This document shows positions 46,155-54,944 of a stretch of 64,000 nt of DNA, in pieces. Numbering within the stretch: position 1 is the stretch's first letter; each line of letters opens with the position of its first letter. The position numbers and the translations under genes were made by a program. The notes under the pieces were generated by a model that saw only the letters and a program-made list of their open reading frames with translations, had not been told where the DNA came from and did not search any database. Origin of the DNA: CAXTKD01 sp964244885 (GTDB lineage Bacteria > Pseudomonadota > Alphaproteobacteria > Sphingomonadales > Sphingomonadaceae); the NCBI GenBank assembly GCA_964244885.1, contig CAXTKD010000014.1:1-64000 (forward strand). The letters run 5' to 3'.

Positions 46155-47246
46155 ATGAGCGCATCGGCACCCCCACGGCCGGGCGTGCCAAAAATCCCTG
46201 TGGCGATTGTCACCGGCTTTCTCGGCAGCGGCAAGACGACGCAAATCAACATGGCGTTGCGCGATCCGCGGATGCGCGGCGCGCTGGTCATCGTCAACGA
46301 GTTCGGCGAAGTCGGGCTCGACAATGTCCTGATGGCGAGCAGCAGCGATCAGATCGTTGTGCTCGAAAATGGTTGCTTGTGTTGCACCGTGTTCGGCGAC
46401 CTGATCGGCACGCTGTACGATCTCTATCACCGCCGGCTGGCGGGCGATATCGCGGCGTTCGATCGGGTCGTGATCGAAACCTCGGGCCTCGCCGATCCAA
46501 CCTCGGTCGTCCAAGCCTTCCTGTCCGACCCGACGCTCGAAGGGCTTTATCGCCTTTGCAACATTGTCACGCTGATCGACGCGATCAATTTCGCAGAGAC
46601 GCTGCGTAATTATGACGAAGCCGTTCGCCAGGTCGCGCTTGCCGGCCAGATCGTCCTGACGAAGCTCGATCTTTTGAACGAGCGCGAGCGGGGCGAGCGC
46701 AAAGTTGAAATCGACGATACTCTTCGCGACATCAATTCCAGCGCAGTCGTATCCATAGCGCCGGTGGCACCGTCGAGCCTGGCCGATCTCCTGTCCTTCG
46801 AAGGGCTTGATCCGGCTCGCGGCGGCGCGGAGGCGTTCCGCTGGCTTAACTGCACGGCTGACGGTTCAAATTCTCATAATCATGCCCATCACGGTCCCCG
46901 CCGCGTCGTCGACCATATGCCGGTGGGCACGCTGACCTATGTCCGCGATGATCCGCTCCCGCGGCGCGCGCTCGAACTGCTGCTCAGCGGTATCGAGCGC
47001 AATCTTGGCCCAAATCTGTTGCGGCTGAAGGCGATCGTGGCCGTCGAGGGAGACGATGGGGCCGCGGTCATCCAGGGTGCGCAGCACCTGCTTCACAATA
47101 TTGAATGGCTATCGACATGGCCGTTCGAGGATCGCAAATCGCGCTTTGTCCTGATCGCGGCTGGAATAAACACCGAATCGTTGCACGAGATGGTGGCGTT
47201 GCTCGATCGGATCGCTACGCGCAGCGCGGTCGCGAGCGCGGCCTAA
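46155..47246 (+). CDS. CobW/ZNG1-family GTPase, putative metal chaperone
   Basis: 363 residues. It has Walker A TGFLGSGKTT, the switch region NEFGEVGLDN, the metal-binding CxCC in ENGCLCCTV, ETSGLADPTS and the guanine motif TKLDL. A His-rich stretch NSHNHAHH precedes the CobW C-terminal domain. CobW proteins hydrolyse GTP to load metal into client enzymes. ZNG1 serves methionine aminopeptidase, itself an M24 enzyme, so the adjacent M24 protein is the likely client. It converges with gntR with a 4-nt overlap. Confidence 0.88.
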   Translation: MSASAPPRPGVPKIPVAIVTGFLGSGKTTQINMALRDPRMRGALVIVNEFGEVGLDNVLMASSSDQIVVLENGCLCCTVFGDLIGTLYDLYHRRLAGDIAAFDRVVIETSGLADPTSVVQAFLSDPTLEGLYRLCNIVTLIDAINFAETLRNYDEAVRQVALAGQIVLTKLDLLNERERGERKVEIDDTLRDINSSAVVSIAPVAPSSLADLLSFEGLDPARGGAEAFRWLNCTADGSNSHNHAHHGPRRVVDHMPVGTLTYVRDDPLPRRALELLLSGIERNLGPNLLRLKAIVAVEGDDGAAVIQGAQHLLHNIEWLSTWPFEDRKSRFVLIAAGINTESLHEMVALLDRIATRSAVASAA

Positions 47247-47956
47247 ACCGTTTTGCCGTTACGTCGCCGCTCTTTTTTGGGTGGTTCGAGGTTTGGGAAC
47301 AGGCTGGCGTTGTGCTCGAGTTCGAAACGGGTGCGACGGATGTGTTCATGAAGAACATTGCCAGCGCCCTCGGCATCGCGACGTCGTATGGCATCCACGA
47401 TCAAGCGATGCTCAGCGTGGATTACCCAACCATTGCCGCGCGTCACCGACTGCATGAAAAGCCGACGGTAATGCTGCGTCGTATTCCAAAACCGTTCGGC
47501 CATACTGCCAAGTTGCTGCATGCCGGTGAATCTGTAGCAAGCAAGGTGAAACTCTCGATCGCGGCGCAGGAATTCCTCGTCGTCATTTGACTGCTCGACG
47601 TCCAACATCAAGCGTTCGAGGGCATCAATATCCTCGTCGCTCATGTGCGCGATCGCCTCGCTGAGTGCCAGGGGCTCGATGCGCTCACGGATCTTGTATA
47701 TCTCAACGCATTCCTCGAGATCGAGACGTGCGACCCAGGCACTGCTGCTGGGCTTTAGGACAACCAGCCCATCGCTTTCGAGCCGACTGAGCGCTTCGCG
47801 TACGGGGATACGGCTGACGTTGAAACGTGCAGCCAACGCTTCCTGACCGATCCGGCTGCCGGGCGCGAGCTCGCCCGACAGGATCAGGCTCCGGATGGCC
47901 TCTGTCACACGCTGGCCGACGGATGTGGCATCAGCAAGGGGAACAATGCGTTTCAA
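47243..47956 (-). CDS. GntR-family regulator with FCD domain
   Basis: 237 residues. The N-terminal winged helix has EALAARFNVSRIPVREALSRL. The C-terminal FCD ligand domain keeps the metal-site histidines in REFHLACYRF, AEHRLIVDAI and LHEHIRRTR. Such regulators usually bind TTG-N4-CAA-type palindromes and release DNA when a carboxylate effector binds. The TTGGATRCAA sites of the island fit. It lies 62 nt downstream of the VOC gene, on the same strand, probably in one operon. Confidence 0.9.
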   Translation of the reverse strand: MKRIVPLADATSVGQRVTEAIRSLILSGELAPGSRIGQEALAARFNVSRIPVREALSRLESDGLVVLKPSSSAWVARLDLEECVEIYKIRERIEPLALSEAIAHMSDEDIDALERLMLDVEQSNDDEEFLRRDREFHLACYRFTGMQQLGSMAERFWNTTQHYRRLFMQSVTRGNGWVIHAEHRLIVDAIRRRDAEGAGNVLHEHIRRTRFELEHNASLFPNLEPPKKERRRNGKTV

Positions 47957-48018
47957 AAATTCAGCTCCGGCAAAGTCGCAAGGGAAAGGCTCTCGTTACG
48001 TGTCGGTGCAGTGCCACA

Positions 48019-48582
48019 TCAATCCGCAGGGTGCGATGGGTGCCAAAGCCGTCGCGATGTCACGCTTTCATACCCTTTTCCCTGGGGAAAACTAACGAGC
48101 TCCAGTTGCATGCCCCATGGCGACAAAAAGTATATCCATGTTTGTCCCGCGCTTGGACCATCGGTTCGCACCGTGGGCTCTCCCAAAAGCTTGAGTCCGC
48201 ATCTCCGCAGATAGTCAAGAGCCGTATAAAAGTCATCGACATAGAAAGCGAGATGATGACCGCCTACATCGCAGTTTCGTGGCGGCAGCTTTGCCAATCC
48301 GTCTCCTTCATACTCGAAAATCTCAAAATTTGGTCCGAAGCCGCATCGAAAAAAGCGTAGTTCCTTGACTTGCGCTCTAGCCGGGACATTCAGGTGACGC
48401 GTCATCCAGTCCCCCGTGTCATCGGCGAACGGGCCAAGACTGTATACGTATTCGCAACCGATCACGCCCACGAAAAACGATGTCGCCTGTTCGATGTCGG
48501 GCACCGTGAAGCCGATATGTTCGACGCCCCGCAGCCCCGGAATTCCGCCCGCGTGTGCGTTGCCACCGTTGGACTGCTGCAT
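48019..48582 (-). CDS. VOC-family (glyoxalase/dioxygenase-fold) protein
   Basis: 187 residues from the ATG at 48582, which has GGGGGAT just upstream. It has the vicinal-oxygen-chelate pattern: GLRGVEHIGFTVPDIEQAT, a Y/H/E-containing second module GGHHLAFYVDDFYTAL, and TWIYFLSPWGMQLELVS with the likely metal glutamate. It could be an epimerase, lyase or extradiol-type enzyme. Its start is only 15 nt from an operator-like motif. Confidence 0.8.
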   Translation of the reverse strand: MQQSNGGNAHAGGIPGLRGVEHIGFTVPDIEQATSFFVGVIGCEYVYSLGPFADDTGDWMTRHLNVPARAQVKELRFFRCGFGPNFEIFEYEGDGLAKLPPRNCDVGGHHLAFYVDDFYTALDYLRRCGLKLLGEPTVRTDGPSAGQTWIYFLSPWGMQLELVSFPQGKGYESVTSRRLWHPSHPAD

Positions 48583-48596
48583 CACTATCCCCCGTT

Positions 48597-48606
48597 TTGG
48601 ATGCGA
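48597..48606 (+). promoter_or_regulatory. TTGGATGCGA motif, putative operator 3
   Basis: TTGGATGCGA, one mismatch from TTG-N4-CAA. It lies 15 nt upstream of the VOC start codon, overlapping where its mRNA would begin. Confidence 0.45.
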
Positions 48607-48659
48607 TAGACTAGTCATATTCGAGATATCTGCGCAAGATACGTTATAAATTGAGCTAA

Positions 48660-48680
48660 TAGGATACAATAACATTGACA
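48660..48680 (+). promoter_or_regulatory. TAGGATACAA motif next to a TTGACA -35 box (operator 4)
   Basis: TAGGATACAA (48660-48669) followed five bases later by TTGACA (48675-48680), which could be the -35 box of the E1 operon. The -10 region, 17 nt further, is only TTTGAG. The complementary strand carries TTGTATCC, usable as a -35 for the VOC/gntR operon. Binding here could control both directions. Confidence 0.45.
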
Positions 48681-48741
48681 TCGCGATTTGTGGGTGCTTT
48701 GAGACGGAGGTCAAAAAAGCAGTGAGGATGGGAGGTATCGA

Positions 48742-50928
48742 ATGCCCACGGAAGGGCTGCTAATCCCCTCTGCGCCTTGGGTGTCGCTTGCGAGCGACCC
48801 GGCGGACTGGACATCCGCTGAACCTCAACTGCTCGATACGATGCTGACGTCGATGATACTGATCCGTGCCTTTGAGGAAAAGGTTCTGGATCTTGCGGGG
48901 CGCGGTCTCGTTCATGGGCCCGCGCATTCGGCGATCGGGCAAGAAGGGGGAGCGGTCGGATCCGCAGTCGCGATGCGCGGAAGCGATCAGGTCAATGGAT
49001 CCCATCGCGGCCATCATCAGTTTCTCGCCAAAGCGCTCCATTATCTGCAGCCCGACGGGTTTGTTGCATCAGCAGCGTTCGGCGACGATGTGCGCACCCT
49101 GTCCCAGACCGCGATGGCCGAGATCCTGGGTCTTGCCCAAGGCTATTGTCGGGGTCGAGGCGGCTCGATGCACCTGAGGTGGGCGGACGCGGGCAATCTT
49201 GGCACCAACGCCATCGTCGGCGGCGGCGTGCCGATGGCGGCGGGCGCGGCATGGGCGCACAAGCGCGCGGGGACTGGCGACGCCGTGTTCACTTACTTCG
49301 GTGACGGCGCCGTCAATATCGGTTCGGTCCTAGAGACGATGAACCTCGCGGCGGCGTGGAAGCTGCCTTTGTGCTTTTTCATCGAGAACAATGGCTATGC
49401 GGTTTCCACAACGGTCGCTGAATCGACAGCCGAGCCGCGGCTATCATCGCGCGGGCTTGCATTCGGTATTCCCTCTTGGAAAGTCGACGGCATGGATCCG
49501 CTGGCCGTTCACCTGGCGACCGTCCAAGCGCTCGAAATCATGCGAGGCGGCAACGGGCCGACGATAATCGAAGTCGATGTCTACCGCTATTTCCATCAGA
49601 ACGGGCCGTTGCCCGGCAGCGCGTTCGGCTATCGCGACAAGCGCGAAGAGGAAAAGTGGCGCAAGCGCGATCCGATCGAGCGCGTTGCGAGCGAAATGGC
49701 GTCGAGGCAGCTGATCGGCGACGACGCGCTCGCCGCCTTGCGCGACCGCGCAAAGGCGTTGATGGAGGACGTGGCATCCGAGCTGATCGAAACGCATGAT
49801 GGCAAGCCGCGCATCGTGCCGTCCTTGTGGCCGTCGCCCGATTTCCGTGATTTCGGTATTCGCGGCGACCTATCCGAATTTGCCGACGCCCGGTTTCTGG
49901 AAGCCGAAGAATATAGCGGAGCGATGCGCGAGGCGAAGTTCGTCGAAGTCGTAGCCGATGTGATGACCCGGCGTATGACCGAAGACGACCGTATCGTAGT
50001 GATGGGCGAAGACGTGCACCGCCTGAAAGGCGGCACCAACGGGGCGACGCGTGGCCTTTCGGCGCAATTTCCTGATCGCGTGCTTGGCACGCCGATCGCC
50101 GAGAATGCGTTTGTCGGTCTGGCAGGCGGCATTGCGATGGACGGGCGCTATGTGCCAGTCGTCGAGTTCATGTACCCCGATTTCATGTGGGTCGCGGCCG
50201 ACCAGGTGTTCAACCAGATCGCCAAGGCCCGGCACATGTTTGGCGGCGACAGTGAGATGCCGCTCGTCCTGCGCACAAAGGTTGCGATGGGCACTGGCTA
50301 TGGCTCGCAGCATTCGATGGACCCGGCAGGAATCTTCGCGACATCGGTCGGCTGGCGGATCGTCGCCCCGTCCACCGCGTTCGACTATGTGGGGCTGATG
50401 AACAGCGCGCTGCACTGCAAGGACCCCGTGCTCGTGCTCGAGCATGTCGATCTCTATACACGCAAAGGCGAGGCGCCCGACGGCGACCTCGATTACTTCA
50501 TCCCGCTTGGCAAGGCGAAGCTGGTGCGCAGCGGCGCCCGGATGACGGTGATTACCTATCTGGCGATGGTCCATGTCGTGGTCGAAGCCGTCGAGCACCT
50601 CGGTATCGACGCCGATGTCATCGATCTGCGCAGCCTTGACCGCGCGGGGATCGATTGGCCGCTGATCGAGGCGTCGATCGACAAGACTGGCAGTGTCGTG
50701 ATCGTCGAGCAGGGCTCGATCGGCACGTCCTATGGCGGCTGGCTGTCGGACGAAATTCAGGCGCGATGCTTTGATATGCTCGATCAACCCGTGCGCCGGG
50801 TCCACGGGGGTGAAGCCTCGCCAAGCATATCCAAGATACTCGAAGCAGCGGCGTGCGCGTCGCCCGCCGATGTCGAGGCAGGCTTGCGGTCTGTCATGGC
50901 GGACCAGGGCCGGCCGCTGGCCGCCTGA
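48742..50928 (+). CDS. fused E1 alpha-beta subunit of a 2-oxoacid (acetoin-type) dehydrogenase complex
   Basis: 728 residues. Residues ~1-340 are the E1-alpha part with the ThDP motif FGDGAVNIG...NNGYAVS. Residues ~385-728 are the E1-beta part with VVMGEDVHRLKGG and LEHVDLY. E1 decarboxylates a 2-oxoacid or splits a diketone/acetoin and transfers the acyl group to lipoyl-E2. Alpha-beta fusions occur in acetoin and branched-chain-like complexes. GGGAGG precedes the start ATG. The E2 gene follows 11 nt later. Confidence 0.9.
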   Translation: MPTEGLLIPSAPWVSLASDPADWTSAEPQLLDTMLTSMILIRAFEEKVLDLAGRGLVHGPAHSAIGQEGGAVGSAVAMRGSDQVNGSHRGHHQFLAKALHYLQPDGFVASAAFGDDVRTLSQTAMAEILGLAQGYCRGRGGSMHLRWADAGNLGTNAIVGGGVPMAAGAAWAHKRAGTGDAVFTYFGDGAVNIGSVLETMNLAAAWKLPLCFFIENNGYAVSTTVAESTAEPRLSSRGLAFGIPSWKVDGMDPLAVHLATVQALEIMRGGNGPTIIEVDVYRYFHQNGPLPGSAFGYRDKREEEKWRKRDPIERVASEMASRQLIGDDALAALRDRAKALMEDVASELIETHDGKPRIVPSLWPSPDFRDFGIRGDLSEFADARFLEAEEYSGAMREAKFVEVVADVMTRRMTEDDRIVVMGEDVHRLKGGTNGATRGLSAQFPDRVLGTPIAENAFVGLAGGIAMDGRYVPVVEFMYPDFMWVAADQVFNQIAKARHMFGGDSEMPLVLRTKVAMGTGYGSQHSMDPAGIFATSVGWRIVAPSTAFDYVGLMNSALHCKDPVLVLEHVDLYTRKGEAPDGDLDYFIPLGKAKLVRSGARMTVITYLAMVHVVVEAVEHLGIDADVIDLRSLDRAGIDWPLIEASIDKTGSVVIVEQGSIGTSYGGWLSDEIQARCFDMLDQPVRRVHGGEASPSISKILEAAACASPADVEAGLRSVMADQGRPLAA

Positions 50929-50939
50929 GCGACACGGGC

Positions 50940-51998
50940 ATGGCACATGATATCGTCATGCCCGCGCTGTCAGCGGGAATGGAAGAAGGGACGATCGCGC
51001 GCTGGCTCAAGGCGGTCGGTGATCGAGTAGCCAAAGGCGAAGTGATCGCCGAGATCGAAACCGACAAGGCAACAATGGAATTCGAGGCCGATCGCGAAGG
51101 GACGATCGAAGCATTGTTAGTCGCCGAGGGCACAACGGTTCCGGTCAATGCTGCGATCGCGCGTATGGCGGGCGCCGGCAAGACGGCTGCGGTCTCGGTC
51201 GAGATGATTGCACCGGCAGTCGTCGTCGAGCCCCCGCGCGAGGCTCAGGCCGCCAAGACAACCACCAAAAAGCAGAGGAAAGGCGTCGCAGCGTCCCCGC
51301 TTGCGCGACGGATCGCCGACCAACGGAGCGTCGCAATTGAGGAGTTGACGGGCTCAGGGCCGGGCGGGCGTGTGGTGCGTGTCGATGTTGAAAGGGCGGT
51401 GACACAGGCTGTTGCTCAGGCCCCTGTGCCGATTCCCCATCCAGGCAGGTCGTTTGGCGAACATGTCATTCTGACCGCTCGATGCGAAGCGGATGGCGTG
51501 ATTTCGCTTTGCACTCAGCTCAATACGCGTGGCGCAGCGGTCGAGATCATTTCGGAAACCGATTTCATCTTGAAGGCTGTGGCGCTCGCGCTCGCGGAAA
51601 TCGCGCCACCGCTGACGGCATTCACTTTCGAAACCCAACGCGATGATGCGCTCTATTCGGTTCATATTGTCAACGCAGAGAGCGCCAGCCTGTCCGCGAT
51701 CGCTCGCCAGCGCGCTGGAACAGAAGTCGCTGCCGGCGCCGCTCCGCCAAATTTCAAAGTGGTTCAGGCGCCGCCCGGACTCGAGATGTTTGCAATCATG
51801 TCCGACGAAGCTGGGCCAGTCCTGTCGATCGGCTTGACCGAGCGGCAACCGGTCGTTTGCGAAGATGGCTGCAGACCCGCGATGGTCATTACCCTGACAC
51901 TGTGCGCGCCGACAACGTCACTGACGGCTTCCCGGTGGTCGCAAGTGCTGCTGTCGGTCAAACATGCCGTTGAGACCCCTCTAATCATCATCGCCTAG
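50940..51998 (+). CDS. lipoyl E2-like protein with degenerate catalytic motif
   Basis: 352 residues. The lipoyl domain (1-80) has the lipoylation site ETDKATMEF with Lys43. Residues ~125-160 are a peripheral-subunit-binding domain (SPLARRIADQ...GSGPGGRVVRVD). The C-terminal domain has the acyltransferase length, but the active-site motif DHRxxDG near the end is replaced by APTTSLT, so the catalytic His and Asp are absent. It may be a structural E2 (E3-binding-protein-like) or use an external acyltransferase. It follows the E1 gene directly; no E3 gene is present. Confidence 0.85.
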   Translation: MAHDIVMPALSAGMEEGTIARWLKAVGDRVAKGEVIAEIETDKATMEFEADREGTIEALLVAEGTTVPVNAAIARMAGAGKTAAVSVEMIAPAVVVEPPREAQAAKTTTKKQRKGVAASPLARRIADQRSVAIEELTGSGPGGRVVRVDVERAVTQAVAQAPVPIPHPGRSFGEHVILTARCEADGVISLCTQLNTRGAAVEIISETDFILKAVALALAEIAPPLTAFTFETQRDDALYSVHIVNAESASLSAIARQRAGTEVAAGAAPPNFKVVQAPPGLEMFAIMSDEAGPVLSIGLTERQPVVCEDGCRPAMVITLTLCAPTTSLTASRWSQVLLSVKHAVETPLIIIA

Positions 51999-52008
51999 GG
52001 CCATATTT

Positions 52009-53457
52009 TTGAACACGCTGGACGATCCCGACCTTTTCCGACAAAACTGCCTCATTGATGGCCAATGGCTCGGCGCGCCAGGCATCGATGTCATCGATCC
52101 GGCAACGCGGACAAAAATTGGCGCCGTGCCCCGCATGGGGCAGGCTGAAACGAAACAGGCCATTGATGCAGCGGCGCGAGCCCTTCCCTCATGGTCAGCA
52201 CGCACGGCGGTGGAACGCTCGGCAATACTCCGGCGGTGGTTCGGCCTTATCGTTGCTGCCAAAGAGGACCTCGCAAGGATTCTGTCCACCGAACAGGGCA
52301 AGCCGCTCGCCGAAGCGCGCGGCGAGATCGCCTATTCGGCAAGCTTTATCGAATGGTTCGCCGAAGAAGCGAAGCGCATCTATGGCGAGACGATTCCCAG
52401 CCCAAGCCCGGCTTCGCGCCTGATCGTGCTGCGCCAGTCGATCGGGGTCACGGCAGCGATCACGCCCTGGAATTTTCCTGCAGCCATGATCACGCGCAAG
52501 GCTGGTCCCGCACTCGCAGCGGGGTGTACGATGGTGCTCAAACCCGCAAGCCAGACGCCCTTTACGGCGCTGGCGCTCGCCGTGCTGGCAGAGCGCGCCG
52601 GGATCCCGACCGGCGTGTTCAACGTCATTACCGGCGACGCACGCGCAATCGGGAGCGAGATGGCCACGAACCCGACCGTGCGCAAAATTAGCTTTACCGG
52701 GTCGACCGAAATCGGGCGTGTTCTGATGGAACAGAGCGCGAGCACCATCAAGAAGATGTCGTTGGAGTTGGGCGGCAATGCGCCGTTCATCGTGTTCGAC
52801 GACGCGGATATCGATGCCGCGGTCGAAGGCGCGATGCAGTCCAAATATCGCAACTCGGGCCAGACCTGCGTGTGCGTCAATCGCATCTTCGTCCAGCGAC
52901 CCGTCGTCGACCGCTTCGTCGAACGGCTCGCTGCCGCCGTCAACCAGCTCAAACTTGGACGCGGTGACGAGACGGGTGTGACCCAGGGTCCGCTGATCGA
53001 CGATGCCGCGGTCGAAAAGGTCGAAGCTCATATTGCGGACGCGACGGCCAGGGGCGCGCAGGTCATCACGGGAGGGAAGCGTCACACACTCGGCGGCACG
53101 TTCTTCGAGCCGACTGTACTCGCCGGTTGCACGACCGACATGCTCGTCGCGCACGAGGAGACCTTCGGCCCGGTCGCGTCGATCTTTACGTTTAATACCG
53201 AAGACGAAGCAATCGCGCTGGCGAACGATACCGAATTCGGCCTTGCAGGCTATTTCTACACGCGCGATCTCGGCCGCGCATGGCGCGTCGCTGAGGCGCT
53301 CGAATGTGGGATGGTCGGCGTCAATTCGGGTCTGATCTCGAACGAGGTCGCGCCTTTTGGCGGCATCAAGCAATCGGGTGTCGGCCGCGAAGGATCGCGC
53401 CACGGCATCGAGGATTATCTTGAACTCAAATATATCTGCATGGCCGGGCTTGGCTGA
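52009..53457 (+). CDS. NAD(P)-dependent aldehyde dehydrogenase (succinate-semialdehyde type)
   Basis: 482 residues starting with a TTG at 52009. It has TPWNFPAAMITRKAGPALAAG, FTGSTEIGRVL, the catalytic Glu in LELGGNAPFIVFDDAD, the catalytic Cys in NSGQTCVCVNR, and EETFGPVAS. This motif set is closest to succinate-semialdehyde/glutarate-semialdehyde dehydrogenases. Within the island it likely oxidises an aliphatic semialdehyde released from the substrate. Confidence 0.9.
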   Translation: MNTLDDPDLFRQNCLIDGQWLGAPGIDVIDPATRTKIGAVPRMGQAETKQAIDAAARALPSWSARTAVERSAILRRWFGLIVAAKEDLARILSTEQGKPLAEARGEIAYSASFIEWFAEEAKRIYGETIPSPSPASRLIVLRQSIGVTAAITPWNFPAAMITRKAGPALAAGCTMVLKPASQTPFTALALAVLAERAGIPTGVFNVITGDARAIGSEMATNPTVRKISFTGSTEIGRVLMEQSASTIKKMSLELGGNAPFIVFDDADIDAAVEGAMQSKYRNSGQTCVCVNRIFVQRPVVDRFVERLAAAVNQLKLGRGDETGVTQGPLIDDAAVEKVEAHIADATARGAQVITGGKRHTLGGTFFEPTVLAGCTTDMLVAHEETFGPVASIFTFNTEDEAIALANDTEFGLAGYFYTRDLGRAWRVAEALECGMVGVNSGLISNEVAPFGGIKQSGVGREGSRHGIEDYLELKYICMAGLG

Positions 53458-53480
53458 TGCCCAATGCGAAGGAACTGCCC

Positions 53481-54359
53481 ATGAGGATCGGATTTATCGG
53501 CCTCGGCAAGATGGGCATCGTCATGGCCGAGCGGCTTGTGGTTAACGGTGAGCATGCACTCGTCGTTTCCAACCGTACTATGGCGAAGGCAGCGGCCTTG
53601 GTCGAACTCGGCGCGGTCGCGGGGAGTGTCGCGGAAGCAGCCGCGCATGGTGACGTCGTTGTGACCATGCTCGAGAATGACGATGCATTGAACCAGGTTC
53701 TCGGTGACGGGTTGCTGGCTTCGTTGAGCGCAGGCGGTGTTCACCTGTGCATGGGAACGCACAGCCTGACGACAATCGAAGCCGTCCGGCAGGCGCATGA
53801 ACAGGCCGGGCAATCCCTGGTCAGCGCGCCGGTTCTCGGGCGCCCGCCAGCGGCTGCGGCGGGTCAGCTGGGTGTTATCGCGGCAGGTCCAGCGGACGCG
53901 GTTGCGCGCTGCCAGCCGATCTTCGGCGTGCTTGGTCGCCATACCTATCAGGTCGGCACCGAACCCGGCAGCGCGGCAGCAGCGAAGATCGTCAACAATT
54001 TCCTGCTCGCGGCATCGATCCAGGCGTTGGGAGAAGCGTTTGCGCTGAGCGGGAAGTGCGGCGTTCCGGCCGACACGATGTGCGAGATTCTGACCGACGG
54101 TTTGTTCAGCGGCCCCGCACACAAAATCTATGGCAAGATGATCGCCGACAAGGCGTTCTTTGGCGAGCCCGGATTCTCGGCGACTACAGGACTCAAGGAT
54201 GTCATGCTCGCCTTGACCGCAGGGCATGACAAGGCTGTGCCGCTGCCGAGCGCTAACACCTGCCGCGACCGATTGTTGAGTGCGATTGCGCGCGGCGACG
54301 GCGAGCTCGACTGGAGCGTCATGGCGCTTGAGCAGGATCGCGCAAGCGGCCTTGCCTGA
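53481..54359 (+). CDS. 3-hydroxyisobutyrate dehydrogenase-like NAD(P) oxidoreductase
   Basis: 292 residues from the ATG at 53481, which has AAGGAA upstream; an in-frame ATG at 53457 overlapping the previous stop is also possible. It has the Rossmann motif GFIGLGKMG, SNRT after beta-2 (suggesting NADP), and the catalytic lysine in SAAAAKIVNNFLLA. The substrate-binding motif differs from true HIBADH (GRPPAAAAGQLG). It oxidises a beta-hydroxyacid or reduces the corresponding semialdehyde. Confidence 0.87.
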   Translation: MRIGFIGLGKMGIVMAERLVVNGEHALVVSNRTMAKAAALVELGAVAGSVAEAAAHGDVVVTMLENDDALNQVLGDGLLASLSAGGVHLCMGTHSLTTIEAVRQAHEQAGQSLVSAPVLGRPPAAAAGQLGVIAAGPADAVARCQPIFGVLGRHTYQVGTEPGSAAAAKIVNNFLLAASIQALGEAFALSGKCGVPADTMCEILTDGLFSGPAHKIYGKMIADKAFFGEPGFSATTGLKDVMLALTAGHDKAVPLPSANTCRDRLLSAIARGDGELDWSVMALEQDRASGLA

Positions 54360-54388
54360 TCGCTCTGATATACCTGAGGAGATATTCG

Positions 54389-54886
54389 ATGGACCGCCCC
54401 GCACTCGCCACCCTCCTTCCGCCTGAGATGATCGAGCTGCGCTGGCGGCCGCTGATGACATTCTTCCTCGATATCAAACCGCCCTACAATCTCGGCAAGA
54501 CGCCGGTCGCCGATCGCCGTATCGCCGAGCTGCCGGGCGGTTATTTCGAAGGCGAGCGGCTGCGCGGCAAGATTTTGCCGAGTGGTAGCGACTGGCAGAC
54601 CGTGCGCGAGGATTCTGCGTGGATGATCAATGTCCGCACCTTGCTCGAAACCGATGACGGCGCGCTGATCGGCATGACCTATCAGGGTCTGCGCCACGGC
54701 CCGTCGGAGGTGCTCGCCGCAATCGCGCGTGGCGAAAGCGTGAGTCCGCTGGCCTATTACATGCGCGTGTCGGTGACCTTCGAGACCGCATCAGAAACTT
54801 ACGGATGGCTCAACCGCTGCATGTCGATCGCGCACGGCCATCGCTTGCCCAATGGCGCGATCTACAATGTGTTCGAGATCGTGTGA
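54389..54886 (+). CDS. DUF3237 family protein
   Basis: 165 residues of DUF3237, a lipocalin-like beta-barrel family of unknown function often encoded in catabolic clusters. Recognisable pieces are GGYFEGERLRGKILPSG, DSAWMINVRTLLETDDG and the C-terminal LPNGAIYNVFEIV. It is the last gene of the E1-to-DUF3237 run, convergent with the LhgO-like gene. It may bind a small hydrophobic intermediate. Confidence 0.82.
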   Translation: MDRPALATLLPPEMIELRWRPLMTFFLDIKPPYNLGKTPVADRRIAELPGGYFEGERLRGKILPSGSDWQTVREDSAWMINVRTLLETDDGALIGMTYQGLRHGPSEVLAAIARGESVSPLAYYMRVSVTFETASETYGWLNRCMSIAHGHRLPNGAIYNVFEIV

Positions 54887-54944
54887 CGTGCACGATCCGG
54901 TAATCGGATTTTTCCAGGCGGCAGGGTAACGCCCCGCCGCCGCG

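Noticed and set aside
47105..47590. Plus-strand open frame spanning the end of the CobW gene and part of gntR
   Set aside because: It has no recognisable domain and is antisense to the helical FCD domain of the GntR regulator, which is well supported.
51895..51940. Frameshift that could restore a DHRxxDG-like motif in the E2 gene
   Set aside because: A second frame reads ADNVTDG here, but it lacks the catalytic His and one residue, and the actual frame continues sensibly to the stop, so I keep the gene as intact but degenerate.
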